From Piscinibacter defluvii (GTDB lineage: Bacteria > Pseudomonadota > Gammaproteobacteria > Burkholderiales > Burkholderiaceae_C): a DNA stretch of 64,000 nucleotides. Position 1 is the first letter of the stretch, and each line of letters opens with the position of its first letter. The notes under the pieces were generated by a model. The model had not been told where the DNA came from. It was given only the letters and a program-made list of their open reading frames with translations, and ran no database searches. Shown in pieces: positions 25,481 through 34,252 of the stretch. A program made the translations under genes and the position numbers. The stretch is taken from the NCBI RefSeq assembly GCF_004011805.1, contig NZ_ML137198.1, positions 124,001 to 188,000 on the forward strand, read 5' to 3'.

Positions 25481-26272
25481 TCAGGCGAGCGTGATCAGCT
25501 CGCCCTTGCCGCCGGCGGCGAGATCGCCCAGGCGGCGCCGGATGGCGCGGCGCGGCAGTTCGGCGAAGGCGCCGCCATGTCGGGCCAGGTCGCGCGCGAG
25601 CAGCTGCCAGAACACCGGCGCGTCGGCCACCGCCGGCACGAAGGTCGGCGAGTCGGCCGGCGCCGCACCGGCGAACACCAGGCTGCCGCGCCGCATGCCG
25701 TAGCCCGCATGCGCGCCGCAGCGGCCGGCCAGGGCGATGGTGCCGGCCACCATGCGCGAGCCGAGGAAGTCTCCCGCGTCGCCGAACAGCAGCGCCGTGC
25801 CGCGGCGCATGCGGTCGCCGAAGCGTGCGCCGGCGCGGCCGCGCACGATCAGCGTGCCGCCGCGCATGCCGTCCATGCTGCCGGGCAGCGTGCCGGCGGC
25901 GAAGTCGCCGACGTTGCCGCCGATCTCGACCAGGCCGCCGGACATCTCGCAGCCGGCCAGGTCGCGCGCACTGCCGCCGATGCGCAAGGTGCCGCCGCGC
26001 ATCGCGCCGCCGGCGCAGTCGCCGGCGTTGCCGTCGACGATCAGCGTGCCGCCCGCCATCTGCCAGCCGATGCGGTCGGCCTTGGCGAGATCGCCTTCGA
26101 GCACGAGCGCGTCGTCGTCGCGCCGGGACGCGGTGAAGAACTCGGCCAGCGGCACGAGCGTGTTGCCGTACCCGACCAGCGTGGCCGCGGGGTCGTCGAG
26201 CCCGGGCAGCACACCGCGCAGATCCAGTCGCAGCGCGAGCGGGCGCTTCAGCGTGAGGGTCCAGCCGCTCAT
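25481..26272 (-). CDS. fhcC: Formyltransferase/hydrolase complex subunit C
   Basis: A 263-residue homologue of formylmethanofuran dehydrogenase subunit C. The middle of the protein is a right-handed beta-helix made of repeated G-G-x-L/I-x-I/V-x-G units (GGTLIVDGNAGDCAG, GGTLRIGGSARDLAG, GGLVEIGGNVGDFA). Fhc converts formyl-H4MPT to formate in methylotrophs; C is a structural subunit. The start ATG at 26272 overlaps fhcD by four bases. Order on this strand is fhcB-fhcA-fhcD-fhcC. Confidence 0.95.
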   Translation of the reverse strand: MSGWTLTLKRPLALRLDLRGVLPGLDDPAATLVGYGNTLVPLAEFFTASRRDDDALVLEGDLAKADRIGWQMAGGTLIVDGNAGDCAGGAMRGGTLRIGGSARDLAGCEMSGGLVEIGGNVGDFAAGTLPGSMDGMRGGTLIVRGRAGARFGDRMRRGTALLFGDAGDFLGSRMVAGTIALAGRCGAHAGYGMRRGSLVFAGAAPADSPTFVPAVADAPVFWQLLARDLARHGGAFAELPRRAIRRRLGDLAAGGKGELITLA

Positions 26273-27177
26273 GCGCCTTCCCCCATCAGCTTGCGCAGGT
26301 GGAAGTGGAACGGCCCGAGCTTGCCGCCATAGTTGCCGGCCGAGATGCGCAGCAGACCGCCGGCCGCGCCGAGCGCGATGCCGGCGTCCAGCCCGGCACG
26401 CATCGCCGCGGCCACGTCGGCCTCGGTCAGGCCGTCGATCACGATCTCCATCACGCAGCGGGTCTCCGCGGTCAGTTCGGACTTCGCCACGAGGCCGACC
26501 AGGCTGGGGCAGAACGCATCGTTGGTGGAGGCACCGAGGGCCGGGTACTTGCTGCCCACCTTCGAGCCCGAGCGCACCACCCCACCCGGGAAGGGCATGA
26601 TCACGTTGGGCAGCGCCTGCATCGCCGCCACCGCGGCCTCGGCCGCGGCCAGCGCCGCATCGGTGTCGCGCGCCAGCAGCAGCAGGTTGCCGCCGCCCAC
26701 GCCCTTGACCACCGCGGTGGTCTCCTGCGCGACGAACTCGCCGTCCATCACCGGCACGCGCCAGTAGCGGATGCCGCCGATCACCTTGCTGATCTGCCAG
26801 CCGTCGCCGAAGAAGCGCAGGTTCTTGCCCAGCGCCACGGCCTCGCCGTCCGCGATGCCGGCGTAGACCGCCGTGGTCGGGCAGGTCAGCACGCATTGCC
26901 CGACGCGCCGCTCGATCTGCTTGGCCAGTTCCTTGCCCGACATCGCGAAGATCAGCACCGCGATGCCGGGCCGCCCGTCGGGTGTCTCGTCGGGGGCGAG
27001 CTCGCGCTCGATGCCGGCCTCGCAGCCGCAGGCGATCACCGAGGTCGCGAAGCCGGTGGCCGCCACCGCCGCATGGCGCGCCCAGGTGGGGTTGTGCGCG
27101 GTGATCACGAGCCGCGTGCCCTTCATCGGAAAGGCTTCGGCGAAGGTGTCGTCGATGGCAACGCCGTTGCGGATCAT
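26269..27177 (-). CDS. fhcD: Formyltransferase/hydrolase complex subunit D (formyl-H4MPT formyltransferase)
   Basis: A 302-residue homologue of archaeal formylmethanofuran:H4MPT formyltransferase (Ftr). It moves the formyl group from H4MPT to methanofuran inside the Fhc complex. Family blocks: DTFAEAFPMKGTRLVITA at the N-terminus, GCEAGIER, CPTTAVYAG, MPFPGGVVRSGSKVGSKY and the C-terminal GNYGGKLGPFHFHLR. The ATG start overlaps fhcA, and its own end overlaps fhcC, both by four bases. Confidence 0.97.
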   Translation of the reverse strand: MIRNGVAIDDTFAEAFPMKGTRLVITAHNPTWARHAAVAATGFATSVIACGCEAGIERELAPDETPDGRPGIAVLIFAMSGKELAKQIERRVGQCVLTCPTTAVYAGIADGEAVALGKNLRFFGDGWQISKVIGGIRYWRVPVMDGEFVAQETTAVVKGVGGGNLLLLARDTDAALAAAEAAVAAMQALPNVIMPFPGGVVRSGSKVGSKYPALGASTNDAFCPSLVGLVAKSELTAETRCVMEIVIDGLTEADVAAAMRAGLDAGIALGAAGGLLRISAGNYGGKLGPFHFHLRKLMGEGA

Positions 27178-28865
27178 GCGGCGTCTCCGCTGAAGCAGGC
27201 CGCGGGCAGCAGCCGGCCGCCGTTGCAGCACGAACAGAGCTCGTCGTGCGTGATCGCGACGTTGTCGAAGGCGATCGCGGCACGGTCCTGCCAGTGCCTG
27301 CGCAAGGTCTTCTCGATGATCGGGTCGTAGCCGGGTTCGACGAAATGCGTGCCGCCCACCGGCGTGGCGGTGACACGACCGGCCTGCGCGACCAGCACGC
27401 CGTCCTTGAACACCCACTCGGGTGTGCGGAACATCGACTCGCGGTCGGCCTTCTCGCGGTAGACCGCGATGTCGGCCGCGGCGCCCACGCCGAGCTGGCC
27501 GCGGTCCGGCAGGCCAAGGAGTTTCGCCGGCGCGGCACGGGTGAGGATCGCGATCTCCTCCAGCGTCAGCTCGCGCGTGATCGACTTCAGCGCACAGTTC
27601 GCCGCCACCTCGGGATGCAGCTTCGCGAGCTGCTCCTCGCGGAAGGGGCGGTCCATCAGCAGGCGGATCAGGTGCGGGTAGCTGGTGAACGGGCCGCCGT
27701 TCGGGTGGTCGGTGGTCAGCACCACCTGCCAGGGGTTCTTCACGAGCAGGAAGATCTCGAGGCCGATCACCCACTGCAGCGCGTTGACGAAGCTCTGCTC
27801 GCGGTAGCGGAACGGCACCACGCCGCAGCCGGCCATCAGCTCGATGTCCGCGCCGACCCACTTGCGCGGGTTCGCGAGGCCGCTCTGCGCGAACTGGCGC
27901 ATCGTGTCGCCCGAGGCGGTGACGGTCTGGCCGAACATGATCTGGCCGACGTCGATGCTGATCTGCGGGTTGGCATTGACGGCCTCGGCGAGCTGCAACG
28001 CGGCCGAGGAGAACTTCTTCGGCCCCTCGGTGCCGTAGGCGTGGAACTGGATGTGCGTCAGGTGCGCCGGCAGGCCTTCGAGTGCCTCGATGGTCTCGAG
28101 CGTCGAGCGGATGTTGCCCGGCACGCCGAGGTTGCTGCCGTGGATGTGCAGCGGGTGCGGCACACCGAGTTCCTTCAGCGCGCGGGCCAGGGCATGCACC
28201 ACCTGGCGCGGCGTGACCTGCCAGTGCACGTGCGGCTCGTTGACGTCGAGCTTGCGCTGGTTGAACTTGAAGGCCGAGATGCCGCCCGGGTTCACCACCT
28301 TCACGCCCATCGCCTTGGAGGCGTTGATGGTCCAGGCGGTGTAGTCGCGGATCTGGTCGAAGTTCTTCAGGTCCGGCCCGCCCTGGGCGAGCAGTTCGAG
28401 GAACAGCTCGTCGCTGCCGAGCATGACGTAGGCGCCATGGTCGAGCACCGGCACGTCGCCCATCTCCATGTGGGCATGGCGCGCGTTGCTCGGCACCATG
28501 GCCGGCTCGAAGGCGGCCGTGTAGCCCATCTCGACATAGCGGTAGCCGGTGGCCAGCGTTCCGGGCGCGCAGGTGCCGCAGGAGGCCAGCTCGAGCGCAT
28601 TGCCCGGCAGCACGATCGGTTCGACGCCCTGCCGGTGGTCCTCGGCCATCAGCAGGCGCGCGAGGTTGACCTTGCCGCCGCCGATGTGGGTGTGCAGGTC
28701 GATGCCGCCGGCCATCACGACGCAGCCGGCGGCGTCGATCTCGCGGTCGTACCGTTCGCCGGCCCGCGGCGCGACGATGCGGCCGTCGCGCACGGCGAGG
28801 TCGCGCACGCCGCTGCCGCCGATCGGATCGACCACCGTGCCGCCGCGCAGGATCACGCTGCTCAT
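27174..28865 (-). CDS. fhcA: Formyltransferase/hydrolase complex subunit A
   Basis: A 563-residue amidohydrolase-superfamily protein, homologous to formylmethanofuran dehydrogenase subunit A, that hydrolyses formyl-methanofuran to formate. The binuclear metal site is indicated by HTHIGGGKVN (HxH), later histidines in PHPLHIHGSN and THIQFHAYG, and the aspartate in VVLTTDHPNGGP. In Methylobacterium this subunit also holds the polyglutamate tail of methylofuran. ATG at 28865 overlaps fhcB by four bases. Confidence 0.97.
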   Translation of the reverse strand: MSSVILRGGTVVDPIGGSGVRDLAVRDGRIVAPRAGERYDREIDAAGCVVMAGGIDLHTHIGGGKVNLARLLMAEDHRQGVEPIVLPGNALELASCGTCAPGTLATGYRYVEMGYTAAFEPAMVPSNARHAHMEMGDVPVLDHGAYVMLGSDELFLELLAQGGPDLKNFDQIRDYTAWTINASKAMGVKVVNPGGISAFKFNQRKLDVNEPHVHWQVTPRQVVHALARALKELGVPHPLHIHGSNLGVPGNIRSTLETIEALEGLPAHLTHIQFHAYGTEGPKKFSSAALQLAEAVNANPQISIDVGQIMFGQTVTASGDTMRQFAQSGLANPRKWVGADIELMAGCGVVPFRYREQSFVNALQWVIGLEIFLLVKNPWQVVLTTDHPNGGPFTSYPHLIRLLMDRPFREEQLAKLHPEVAANCALKSITRELTLEEIAILTRAAPAKLLGLPDRGQLGVGAAADIAVYREKADRESMFRTPEWVFKDGVLVAQAGRVTATPVGGTHFVEPGYDPIIEKTLRRHWQDRAAIAFDNVAITHDELCSCCNGGRLLPAACFSGDAA

Positions 28866-30067
28866 GCCGGCCTCCCGGCGCGCAGCGCCTGCAGGATCGC
28901 GCCGGCTGCCGTGGCCACGCTCGGCAGCGCGTCGCGCCGCGCCGCGCGCAGCGGCATCAGCACCGTGCCGTCGGTGCGGAACAGGTGGCCGTCGCTGCCG
29001 ATGCCCGGGGTCGAGACCGGGATGAACACGCTGCGCCGGCCTGCGCGCCGCGCACTCGGCGCAAGCGCGGGATGGCCGAGCAGGATCAGCGGCGCATCGG
29101 TGTCCGGCGGTTGCGCTGCGGCGTCGAAGCTCGCCACCCACAGCAGCGCGTCAACCTCGCCGTCGGCCAGCAGGCGCGCGGCATCGAAGGCCATCGGCTC
29201 GTGCTCCAGTCCGCGTGGTCCGGCGCGGCTGCGCAGCGGCAGGCCGGACAGCCAGGCGTACACCTGGTTCACCGTGGCGCTGCCGTTGCCGCCGCCGATC
29301 CACAGGGCGGCCGCGCGTGTGCTCGCGTTCAGGTCGTTGACGATGCGGTGCACCGCCTCGATGAGCAGCGCGCCCTGCGGCGGCAGCGCCGGCGGCGCGC
29401 CGACCAGCACCGCGTACCGCGCCGCGTGCAGCCGCTGCGCAAGCGCCTGCAGCGGCTCCGGCGCGGCCACGCGGCGGCCCGCCACCAGCGCGGCCAGCAG
29501 GCCCAGCGTGTCGAACAGGTCGCCGTGCAGCGGCACGTCGGCCCCGAGCACGACCACCTGCCGCTGCGGCACCTGCGCATCGCCGATGCCGCAGCGCTCG
29601 CGCACCAGCGGCGCCACGTCCTGCGGCACCGCCCCGACGAAGACGATCAGGTCGGCGCGCGTGCGCACCTCCGCCAGCGTGGTGGTGAACTGACCGCGGT
29701 CCTGCAGCGCGCGCAGGCCCTGCATCAGCGCGGCGCCGCCGGCCGGATCGCTGATCGCACCGGTCGCACAGGCGAGCGGATAGAGCGAACGGGCGCCGGC
29801 CACGTCGGTGCCGAGTCCGCCGAACAAGGGCTGCTGCGCTGCAGCAAGCAGCGCCGCGGCGCCGGCCGCCGCCTGCCCGAGCGTGACCGGGCGTCCGTCG
29901 ATCTCCGGCGCCGCGTCGTCCGGTTCGGCGCCGAACTGCGCCAGGCCACGCGAAGCACGCGGGCAGTCACCGCCGTCGAGTTCGAGCGTGGCGGCGCCGG
30001 TGCGCACCCGCAGGTGGTCGCAGGCGAGCGGGCAGAACGGGCAGGTCCAGGCGGCGGAGGCGGTCAT
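28862..30067 (-). CDS. fhcB: Formyltransferase/hydrolase complex subunit B
   Basis: A 401-residue homologue of the catalytic subunit of formylmethanofuran dehydrogenase, about the size expected for methylotroph FhcB. In methylotrophs the subunit is thought to have lost the tungsten/molybdenum pterin. Here the N-terminus still has the iron-sulfur pattern TCPFCPLACD (Cys9, Cys12, Cys16) and a fourth cysteine in GGDCPRAS (Cys35). The start at 30067 is favoured because the sequence just upstream does not look coding. First gene of fhcB-A-D-C; the promoter must lie within 30068-30224. Confidence 0.93.
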   Translation of the reverse strand: MTASAAWTCPFCPLACDHLRVRTGAATLELDGGDCPRASRGLAQFGAEPDDAAPEIDGRPVTLGQAAAGAAALLAAAQQPLFGGLGTDVAGARSLYPLACATGAISDPAGGAALMQGLRALQDRGQFTTTLAEVRTRADLIVFVGAVPQDVAPLVRERCGIGDAQVPQRQVVVLGADVPLHGDLFDTLGLLAALVAGRRVAAPEPLQALAQRLHAARYAVLVGAPPALPPQGALLIEAVHRIVNDLNASTRAAALWIGGGNGSATVNQVYAWLSGLPLRSRAGPRGLEHEPMAFDAARLLADGEVDALLWVASFDAAAQPPDTDAPLILLGHPALAPSARRAGRRSVFIPVSTPGIGSDGHLFRTDGTVLMPLRAARRDALPSVATAAGAILQALRAGRPA

Positions 30068-30224
30068 GGGGACTGGGGGACGCAATCCATGTGCCATTGC
30101 GGCGCCGTCGGCGCCGAGCCGACGACGCCGGGCGTGGCCGCATCGCGCCGGCCAAAAGTGCCACACAGTGTGGCGATTTCGGCCCGCGAAGGCGCCCGCG
30201 GACGGCCCGGGGCGATGGCACGAA

Positions 30225-30920
30225 TCATGATCTGTGGTCGGCCATGGAGCCGTCGATCCGACCGTCGTGCAGCGCGCTGGCCACCAGCCACGCACCCGCC
30301 CCGGCCGCCGCGGCGCGTTGCAGGTCCTCGGCGTGGCGGATGCCGCCCGCACCGATCAGCCAGCGGTCACCGGCGCGCCGCTGCACTGCAGCAAGCGTGT
30401 CCAGGTCCGGCCCGCTGTCGGCGCCGACACGCTCCAGCGTCATGACGATCACGCGTCGCGGCCAATGCTGCGGTGCATCCCAGCAGCCCGCCGGATCGAG
30501 GCGTTCGGCGCCGCGGCGGTCGAGCGACAGGATGGCGTCGGCCGGCAGGCCGGCCGCCGACTGCAGCGACTCGCTGCCGAACACCGGCACCACGCGCGCG
30601 CCGTCGGCGCCCAGTTCGTCGCGCAGCCGCTGCGCCTGCGCCGGGGTGGCGAAGCCGGCGTCGAGCCAGAGCTCGAGGCCCGGCTGGTCGGCCAGCAGCG
30701 TGCGCAACACCGCGGTCTGGGGGGCGCCGCCGAGCAGCGCGTCGAGGTCGGCCACATACAGTTGCCTCGCGCTGCAGCGCTCGAGCAGCGCACGCGCCAG
30801 CGTCAGCGGGTCGCTGCCGGCAGCCAGGCGCGAGACGATCGGCCGGTATGTGCTGCGCTCGCCGCGCACGGCACGCACCACCTGGCCGTGCATCAGGTCG
30901 ATCACCGGAACGAGCAGCAT
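30225..30920 (-). CDS. HisA/HisF-like TIM-barrel protein of the H4MPT/methanofuran gene set
   Basis: A 231-residue (beta/alpha)8 protein of the HisA/HisF family: VPVIDLMHGQVVRA at the start and GAGGIRHAEDL near the end are the phosphate-binding halves. It is much diverged from true HisA, and there are no histidine genes nearby. Related HisA-like proteins occur in H4MPT-containing archaea and in methylotroph C1 clusters. It is divergent from mfnD with 54 bases between starts, and follows fhcB on its own strand after a 157-base gap. The substrate is probably a phosphorylated sugar-type precursor; the reaction is unknown. Confidence 0.78.
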   Translation of the reverse strand: MLLVPVIDLMHGQVVRAVRGERSTYRPIVSRLAAGSDPLTLARALLERCSARQLYVADLDALLGGAPQTAVLRTLLADQPGLELWLDAGFATPAQAQRLRDELGADGARVVPVFGSESLQSAAGLPADAILSLDRRGAERLDPAGCWDAPQHWPRRVIVMTLERVGADSGPDLDTLAAVQRRAGDRWLIGAGGIRHAEDLQRAAAAGAGAWLVASALHDGRIDGSMADHRS

Positions 30921-30974
30921 GAAGGGGCGGGCGTGAGCCGGAAGGGCGTTGGAGGCGGCGGGCGGGCCGGGGCG

Positions 30975-31925
30975 ATGCGGCGCGTGTTCGTCTACGAGTA
31001 TCTCAGCGGCGGCGGCCGCCTCGACGACGACCCGCAGGCCGCCGCGGAGCTGATGCCGATGGGCGTCGCGATGCGCGATGCGATGGTGCTCGACATGCTG
31101 TGCGCGCCCGATTGTGCCGTCACCGTGGCCACCTGCGCCGAGGCCGGCACGAACCCGCCCGGCGCGGCCTGCACCAGCGCGCGCCCGGGCGAGACACCGG
31201 CGGATTTCGTGGGCCGGCAGGCCCGCCAGCACGACGCGGTCTGGCTGGTGGCGCCGGAGACCGGTGGGCTGCTGGGCCGGCTGGCCGCGGTGGTCGAGCC
31301 TGCGCGCTGGCTCGGCTGCACGCCGGCGGCCATCGCGGTGGCCTCGAGCAAGCGCGCCACCGTGGAGCAGCTGCACGCGCGGGGCGTCGCCACGCCGCTG
31401 GGCTGGCGCGACGATCCGGCAGTGCGACGCTGGGTCGTCAAGCCCGACGACGGCACGGGCGCGATCGACTCGCGTGTGCACCTCGAGCGCAGCGCCGCGG
31501 AGCGCGACCTCGCGGCACGCCCGGCCGGCAGCGGCTGGCTGGAGCCCTGGGTCGAGGGCGAGGCGCTCAGCGTGTCGATGCTGTGCCACGACGGCAGCGC
31601 GGACCTGCTGAGCGTGAACCGGCAGCACATCGCCGTGGACGCCGAGGGCGCGCTGCATTTCCGCGGCGTCGACGTCAACGTGGTCCCAGCCGACGATGCA
31701 CGCCGCCCGGCCCTGGCGGCGCTGGCGCTGCAGGTCGCACAGGCGCTGCCGGGGCTGCGCGGCTTCGTCGGCATCGACGTCGTCTGGCATGTGCCGCGCG
31801 GCCCGGTGCTCATCGAGGTCAATCCGCGCGTGACGAGTGCGTACGTCGGCCTGTCGGCCTCGCTCGGGCGCAACATCGCCGCCGAGCTGCTCGACGGCTG
31901 CGCCGGGGAGGCCGGCCATGGCTGA
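30975..31925 (+). CDS. mfnD: ATP-grasp ligase, probable tyramine-glutamate ligase of methanofuran synthesis
   Basis: A 316-residue ATP-grasp protein. The N-terminus VFVYEYLSGGG and the late metal-binding block VLIEVNPRVTSAYVG, with WVVKPDDGTGA as the nucleotide-binding strand, match the family that includes archaeal MfnD, which attaches glutamate to tyramine. It overlaps the next gene (mfnF-like) by eight bases and is followed by mfnE, making a three-gene methanofuran operon; mfnB lies tail to tail with it. Sequence alone does not prove the substrate, but the company is strong support. Confidence 0.68.
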   Translation: MRRVFVYEYLSGGGRLDDDPQAAAELMPMGVAMRDAMVLDMLCAPDCAVTVATCAEAGTNPPGAACTSARPGETPADFVGRQARQHDAVWLVAPETGGLLGRLAAVVEPARWLGCTPAAIAVASSKRATVEQLHARGVATPLGWRDDPAVRRWVVKPDDGTGAIDSRVHLERSAAERDLAARPAGSGWLEPWVEGEALSVSMLCHDGSADLLSVNRQHIAVDAEGALHFRGVDVNVVPADDARRPALAALALQVAQALPGLRGFVGIDVVWHVPRGPVLIEVNPRVTSAYVGLSASLGRNIAAELLDGCAGEAGHG

Positions 31926-32976
31926 GCCGCAGCTGTTCGGCTGGGACGTCGGCGGCGCGCACGTCAAAGCCTGCCGCCTGGTCGGCGCGCGGGTGCTCGA
32001 TGTGGCGCAATGGCCCTGCCCGCTGTGGCAGGGCACCGAGCACCTGGAACATGTGCTCGCGCAGGCCGCGGCGCGCTGGCCCGGGCTGGCGCATGCGCCG
32101 CATGCAGTGACGATGACCGGCGAAATGGTCGACCTGTTCGAGCACCGCGAGCACGGCGTGCAGCGCATCGCCGCCTTGCTGGCCGGCGCGCTGCACGCGC
32201 CGCGCTTCTTCGCCGGCGACGCCGGCTGGTGCGAGGCCGCGCAGGCCGGGCGCCACTGGATGCAGATCGCCTCGGCCAACTGGCTCGCGACCGCGCGCCA
32301 CGTCGCGCGTGCGATGCCGCAGTCGGCCGGCGTGCTGGTCGACATCGGCAGCACGACCACCGACCTGATCGCGTTCGCGTTCGGCCGGGTGCCCACCACC
32401 AGCCGCAGCGACGTGCAGCGCCTGGCGCGCAGCGAGCTGGTCTACCAGGGCGTGGTGCGCACCCCGCTGTGCGGCGTCGCGCGCCGCGTGCCCTGGCGCG
32501 GCGAACGGCTGAACGTGATGAACGAGTTCTTCGCCACCACGGCCGACGTCTACCGGCTCACGGGCGAGCTCGACCCGGCACACGACCAACAGCCCAGCGC
32601 CGACCATGCGGCCAAGGACGCCGCCGGCTCGCGCGCCCGCCTGGCGCGCATGATCGGGCTCGACGCACGCGACGCCGACGACGCCGAATGGCTCGACTTC
32701 GCGCGCGCCTGGCGCAGCCTGCAGCTGGCCGAGCTGCGCAGCCAGCTCGACCACGTGCTCGCGGCACAGCCGCGCGAGGCCGCGCTGCTGCTGGTGGGCG
32801 CGGGCTGCGGCGCCTTCCTGGTGCCGGAGCTGCTGAGCGCCGGCGCGACGGCGCTCGACTACGGGCGCGACGTCGCGCCGCTCCATCCCGCGGCCGCGCC
32901 CGGCGCGGCGCGCTGGGCCGGGGTCTGCGCGCCGGCCGTCGCGGTGGCGGCCCTGCTGGCGGAGGACCTGCGCTGA
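31918..32976 (+). CDS. mfnF: Hydantoinase/oxoprolinase-type protein, probable methanofuran synthase MfnF
   Basis: A 352-residue ASKHA-fold protein: FGWDVGGAHVKA is the phosphate-1 loop and VLVDIGSTTTDLIAF the second phosphate loop. It belongs to the uncharacterised H4MPT-linked C1 protein family whose archaeal member MfnF joins the furan unit to glutamyl-tyramine in methanofuran. Start ATG at 31918 lies within the end of the ATP-grasp gene (8-base overlap); its stop TGA shares one base with the mfnE ATG. Such tight coupling supports a shared pathway. Confidence 0.8.
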   Translation: MAEPQLFGWDVGGAHVKACRLVGARVLDVAQWPCPLWQGTEHLEHVLAQAAARWPGLAHAPHAVTMTGEMVDLFEHREHGVQRIAALLAGALHAPRFFAGDAGWCEAAQAGRHWMQIASANWLATARHVARAMPQSAGVLVDIGSTTTDLIAFAFGRVPTTSRSDVQRLARSELVYQGVVRTPLCGVARRVPWRGERLNVMNEFFATTADVYRLTGELDPAHDQQPSADHAAKDAAGSRARLARMIGLDARDADDAEWLDFARAWRSLQLAELRSQLDHVLAAQPREAALLLVGAGCGAFLVPELLSAGATALDYGRDVAPLHPAAAPGAARWAGVCAPAVAVAALLAEDLR

Positions 32977-33575
32977 TGTGGGTCGTGAAGCTCGGCGGAA
33001 GCCTGAACGGCGATCCGGTCCTGCCGCAATGGCTGGACCTGCTGGCGCGGCTGGGCGGCGGACGCGTCACCGTGGTCTGCGGCGGGGGCCGATTCGCCGA
33101 CGAGGTGCGCCAGGCGCAGGCGCATTGGCAGTTCGACGATCTGCCGGCCCACAACATGGCGGTGCTCGCGATGGCGCAGACCGCCTACCTGGCCCATGGC
33201 ATCAACCCGGCGCTGCGCCTGGCGCGCAGCATGGAGGAGATCCGCCAGGTGCTGCATGCCGGCCACACGGCGCTGTGGCTGCCCTACGACTGGATGCGCG
33301 ACGGGCCGGACCCGCAGGCCAACTGGGAGCTCACCGGCGACAGCATCGCGCTCGACCTGGCGCGCCAACTCAATGCCGAGCACATGGTGGTGGTGAAGTC
33401 CTGCGCCATCGACCCGCAGGCCAGCCTGGCGGAGCTGGAGGAAGCGGGCGTGCTCGACCGGCGCTTCGCCGGCATCGCGCGCGGCGCGGCGTTCCCGATC
33501 GACGTGGTTCACAAGGGGGAGCTGGCGCGCATGCGCTCGCTGCTGCTCGGCGAGGCACGCTCGCTAGGCGCCTGA
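32976..33575 (+). CDS. mfnE: Amino-acid-kinase-fold protein, probable furan-methylphosphate kinase MfnE
   Basis: A 199-residue small member of the amino acid kinase superfamily: WVVKLGGSLNGDPVLPQWL is the ATP-lysine/glycine loop, VTVVCGGGRFADEVR the substrate loop and WELTGDSIALDLARQL the nucleotide region. Archaeal MfnE phosphorylates the aminomethyl-furan phosphate to a diphosphate for MfnF. The ATG shares a base with the mfnF stop. The last 67 bases overlap the end of mfnB on the other strand. Confidence 0.8.
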   Translation: MWVVKLGGSLNGDPVLPQWLDLLARLGGGRVTVVCGGGRFADEVRQAQAHWQFDDLPAHNMAVLAMAQTAYLAHGINPALRLARSMEEIRQVLHAGHTALWLPYDWMRDGPDPQANWELTGDSIALDLARQLNAEHMVVVKSCAIDPQASLAELEEAGVLDRRFAGIARGAAFPIDVVHKGELARMRSLLLGEARSLGA

Positions 33576-34252
33576 ACCTCGCGCAGCGCCTGCACCAGGC
33601 CGGCCAGCAGGGCCGGCTCGAGCCGGCCGTCGCGCGCGCCGGCGCACAACGCGCTGCGGAAACCGGCGAAGTCCGGCGCCAGGCCGGCCAGCCGCGGCAG
33701 GTGCTTCAGGCGCAGCGCGCCGGCCAGCCCGACCATCGTGCCGGCCGTGCGGGCACGCGTGACGAAGCGCGACAGCGCCAGCACCGACACCGCGTCGAAC
33801 AGGCAGCCGGCCGACTTGTCGGCCGTGTCGGCCATCACGCCGGGGAAGCCCAGCCCGAGCGCATGCGCGAGCGTGGCCGGGTCGAGGCCGCGGTCGGCGA
33901 TGAAGACCGGGATGACCGGGTGGCCGCAGGCGGCCAGGCGCTCGAGCAGCGCGGCCGCGCCGTCCTCGCGCGGGATGCCCACCTTCACGACGTTCACGCC
34001 GCAGGCCGCGACGGCCGCGACGCGGCGCAGGATCTCGTCGCCCTCGCCCAGGGCGATGTCGCCGATGGTCGCGCTGACCGGCAGCCGGCAGCCCGCGCCG
34101 CGCAGGGCCGCGACGATCGTGCCGATGGCACCGACCGGCAGGCCGCCGAGCGCGCCCTGCCCCGGCTCCTTCAGGTCGATGAAGTCGGCCCCGCCGCGCG
34201 CCGCGAGCAGCGCCTCCTCGGCATCGCGCACGCTGACCAGCAGGCGGATCAT
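33509..34252 (-). CDS. mfnB: (5-formylfuran-3-yl)methyl phosphate synthase MfnB
   Basis: A 247-residue TIM-barrel enzyme that builds the furan ring of methanofuran from two glyceraldehyde-3-phosphates. Typical blocks: LLVSVRDAEEALLAARGGADFIDLKEPGQGALG at the N-terminus (catalytic lysine in DLKEP), VKVGIP, and GVMADTADK. The C-terminal end is about ten residues longer than usual because the stop is at 33509, inside the end of mfnE. That gives a 67-base tail-to-tail overlap of two real genes. It is the last gene after DUF447, the DHPS-like protein and the flavoprotein; the start overlaps DUF447 by four bases. Confidence 0.9.
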   Translation of the reverse strand: MIRLLVSVRDAEEALLAARGGADFIDLKEPGQGALGGLPVGAIGTIVAALRGAGCRLPVSATIGDIALGEGDEILRRVAAVAACGVNVVKVGIPREDGAAALLERLAACGHPVIPVFIADRGLDPATLAHALGLGFPGVMADTADKSAGCLFDAVSVLALSRFVTRARTAGTMVGLAGALRLKHLPRLAGLAPDFAGFRSALCAGARDGRLEPALLAGLVQALREVQAPSERASPSSSERMRASSPL

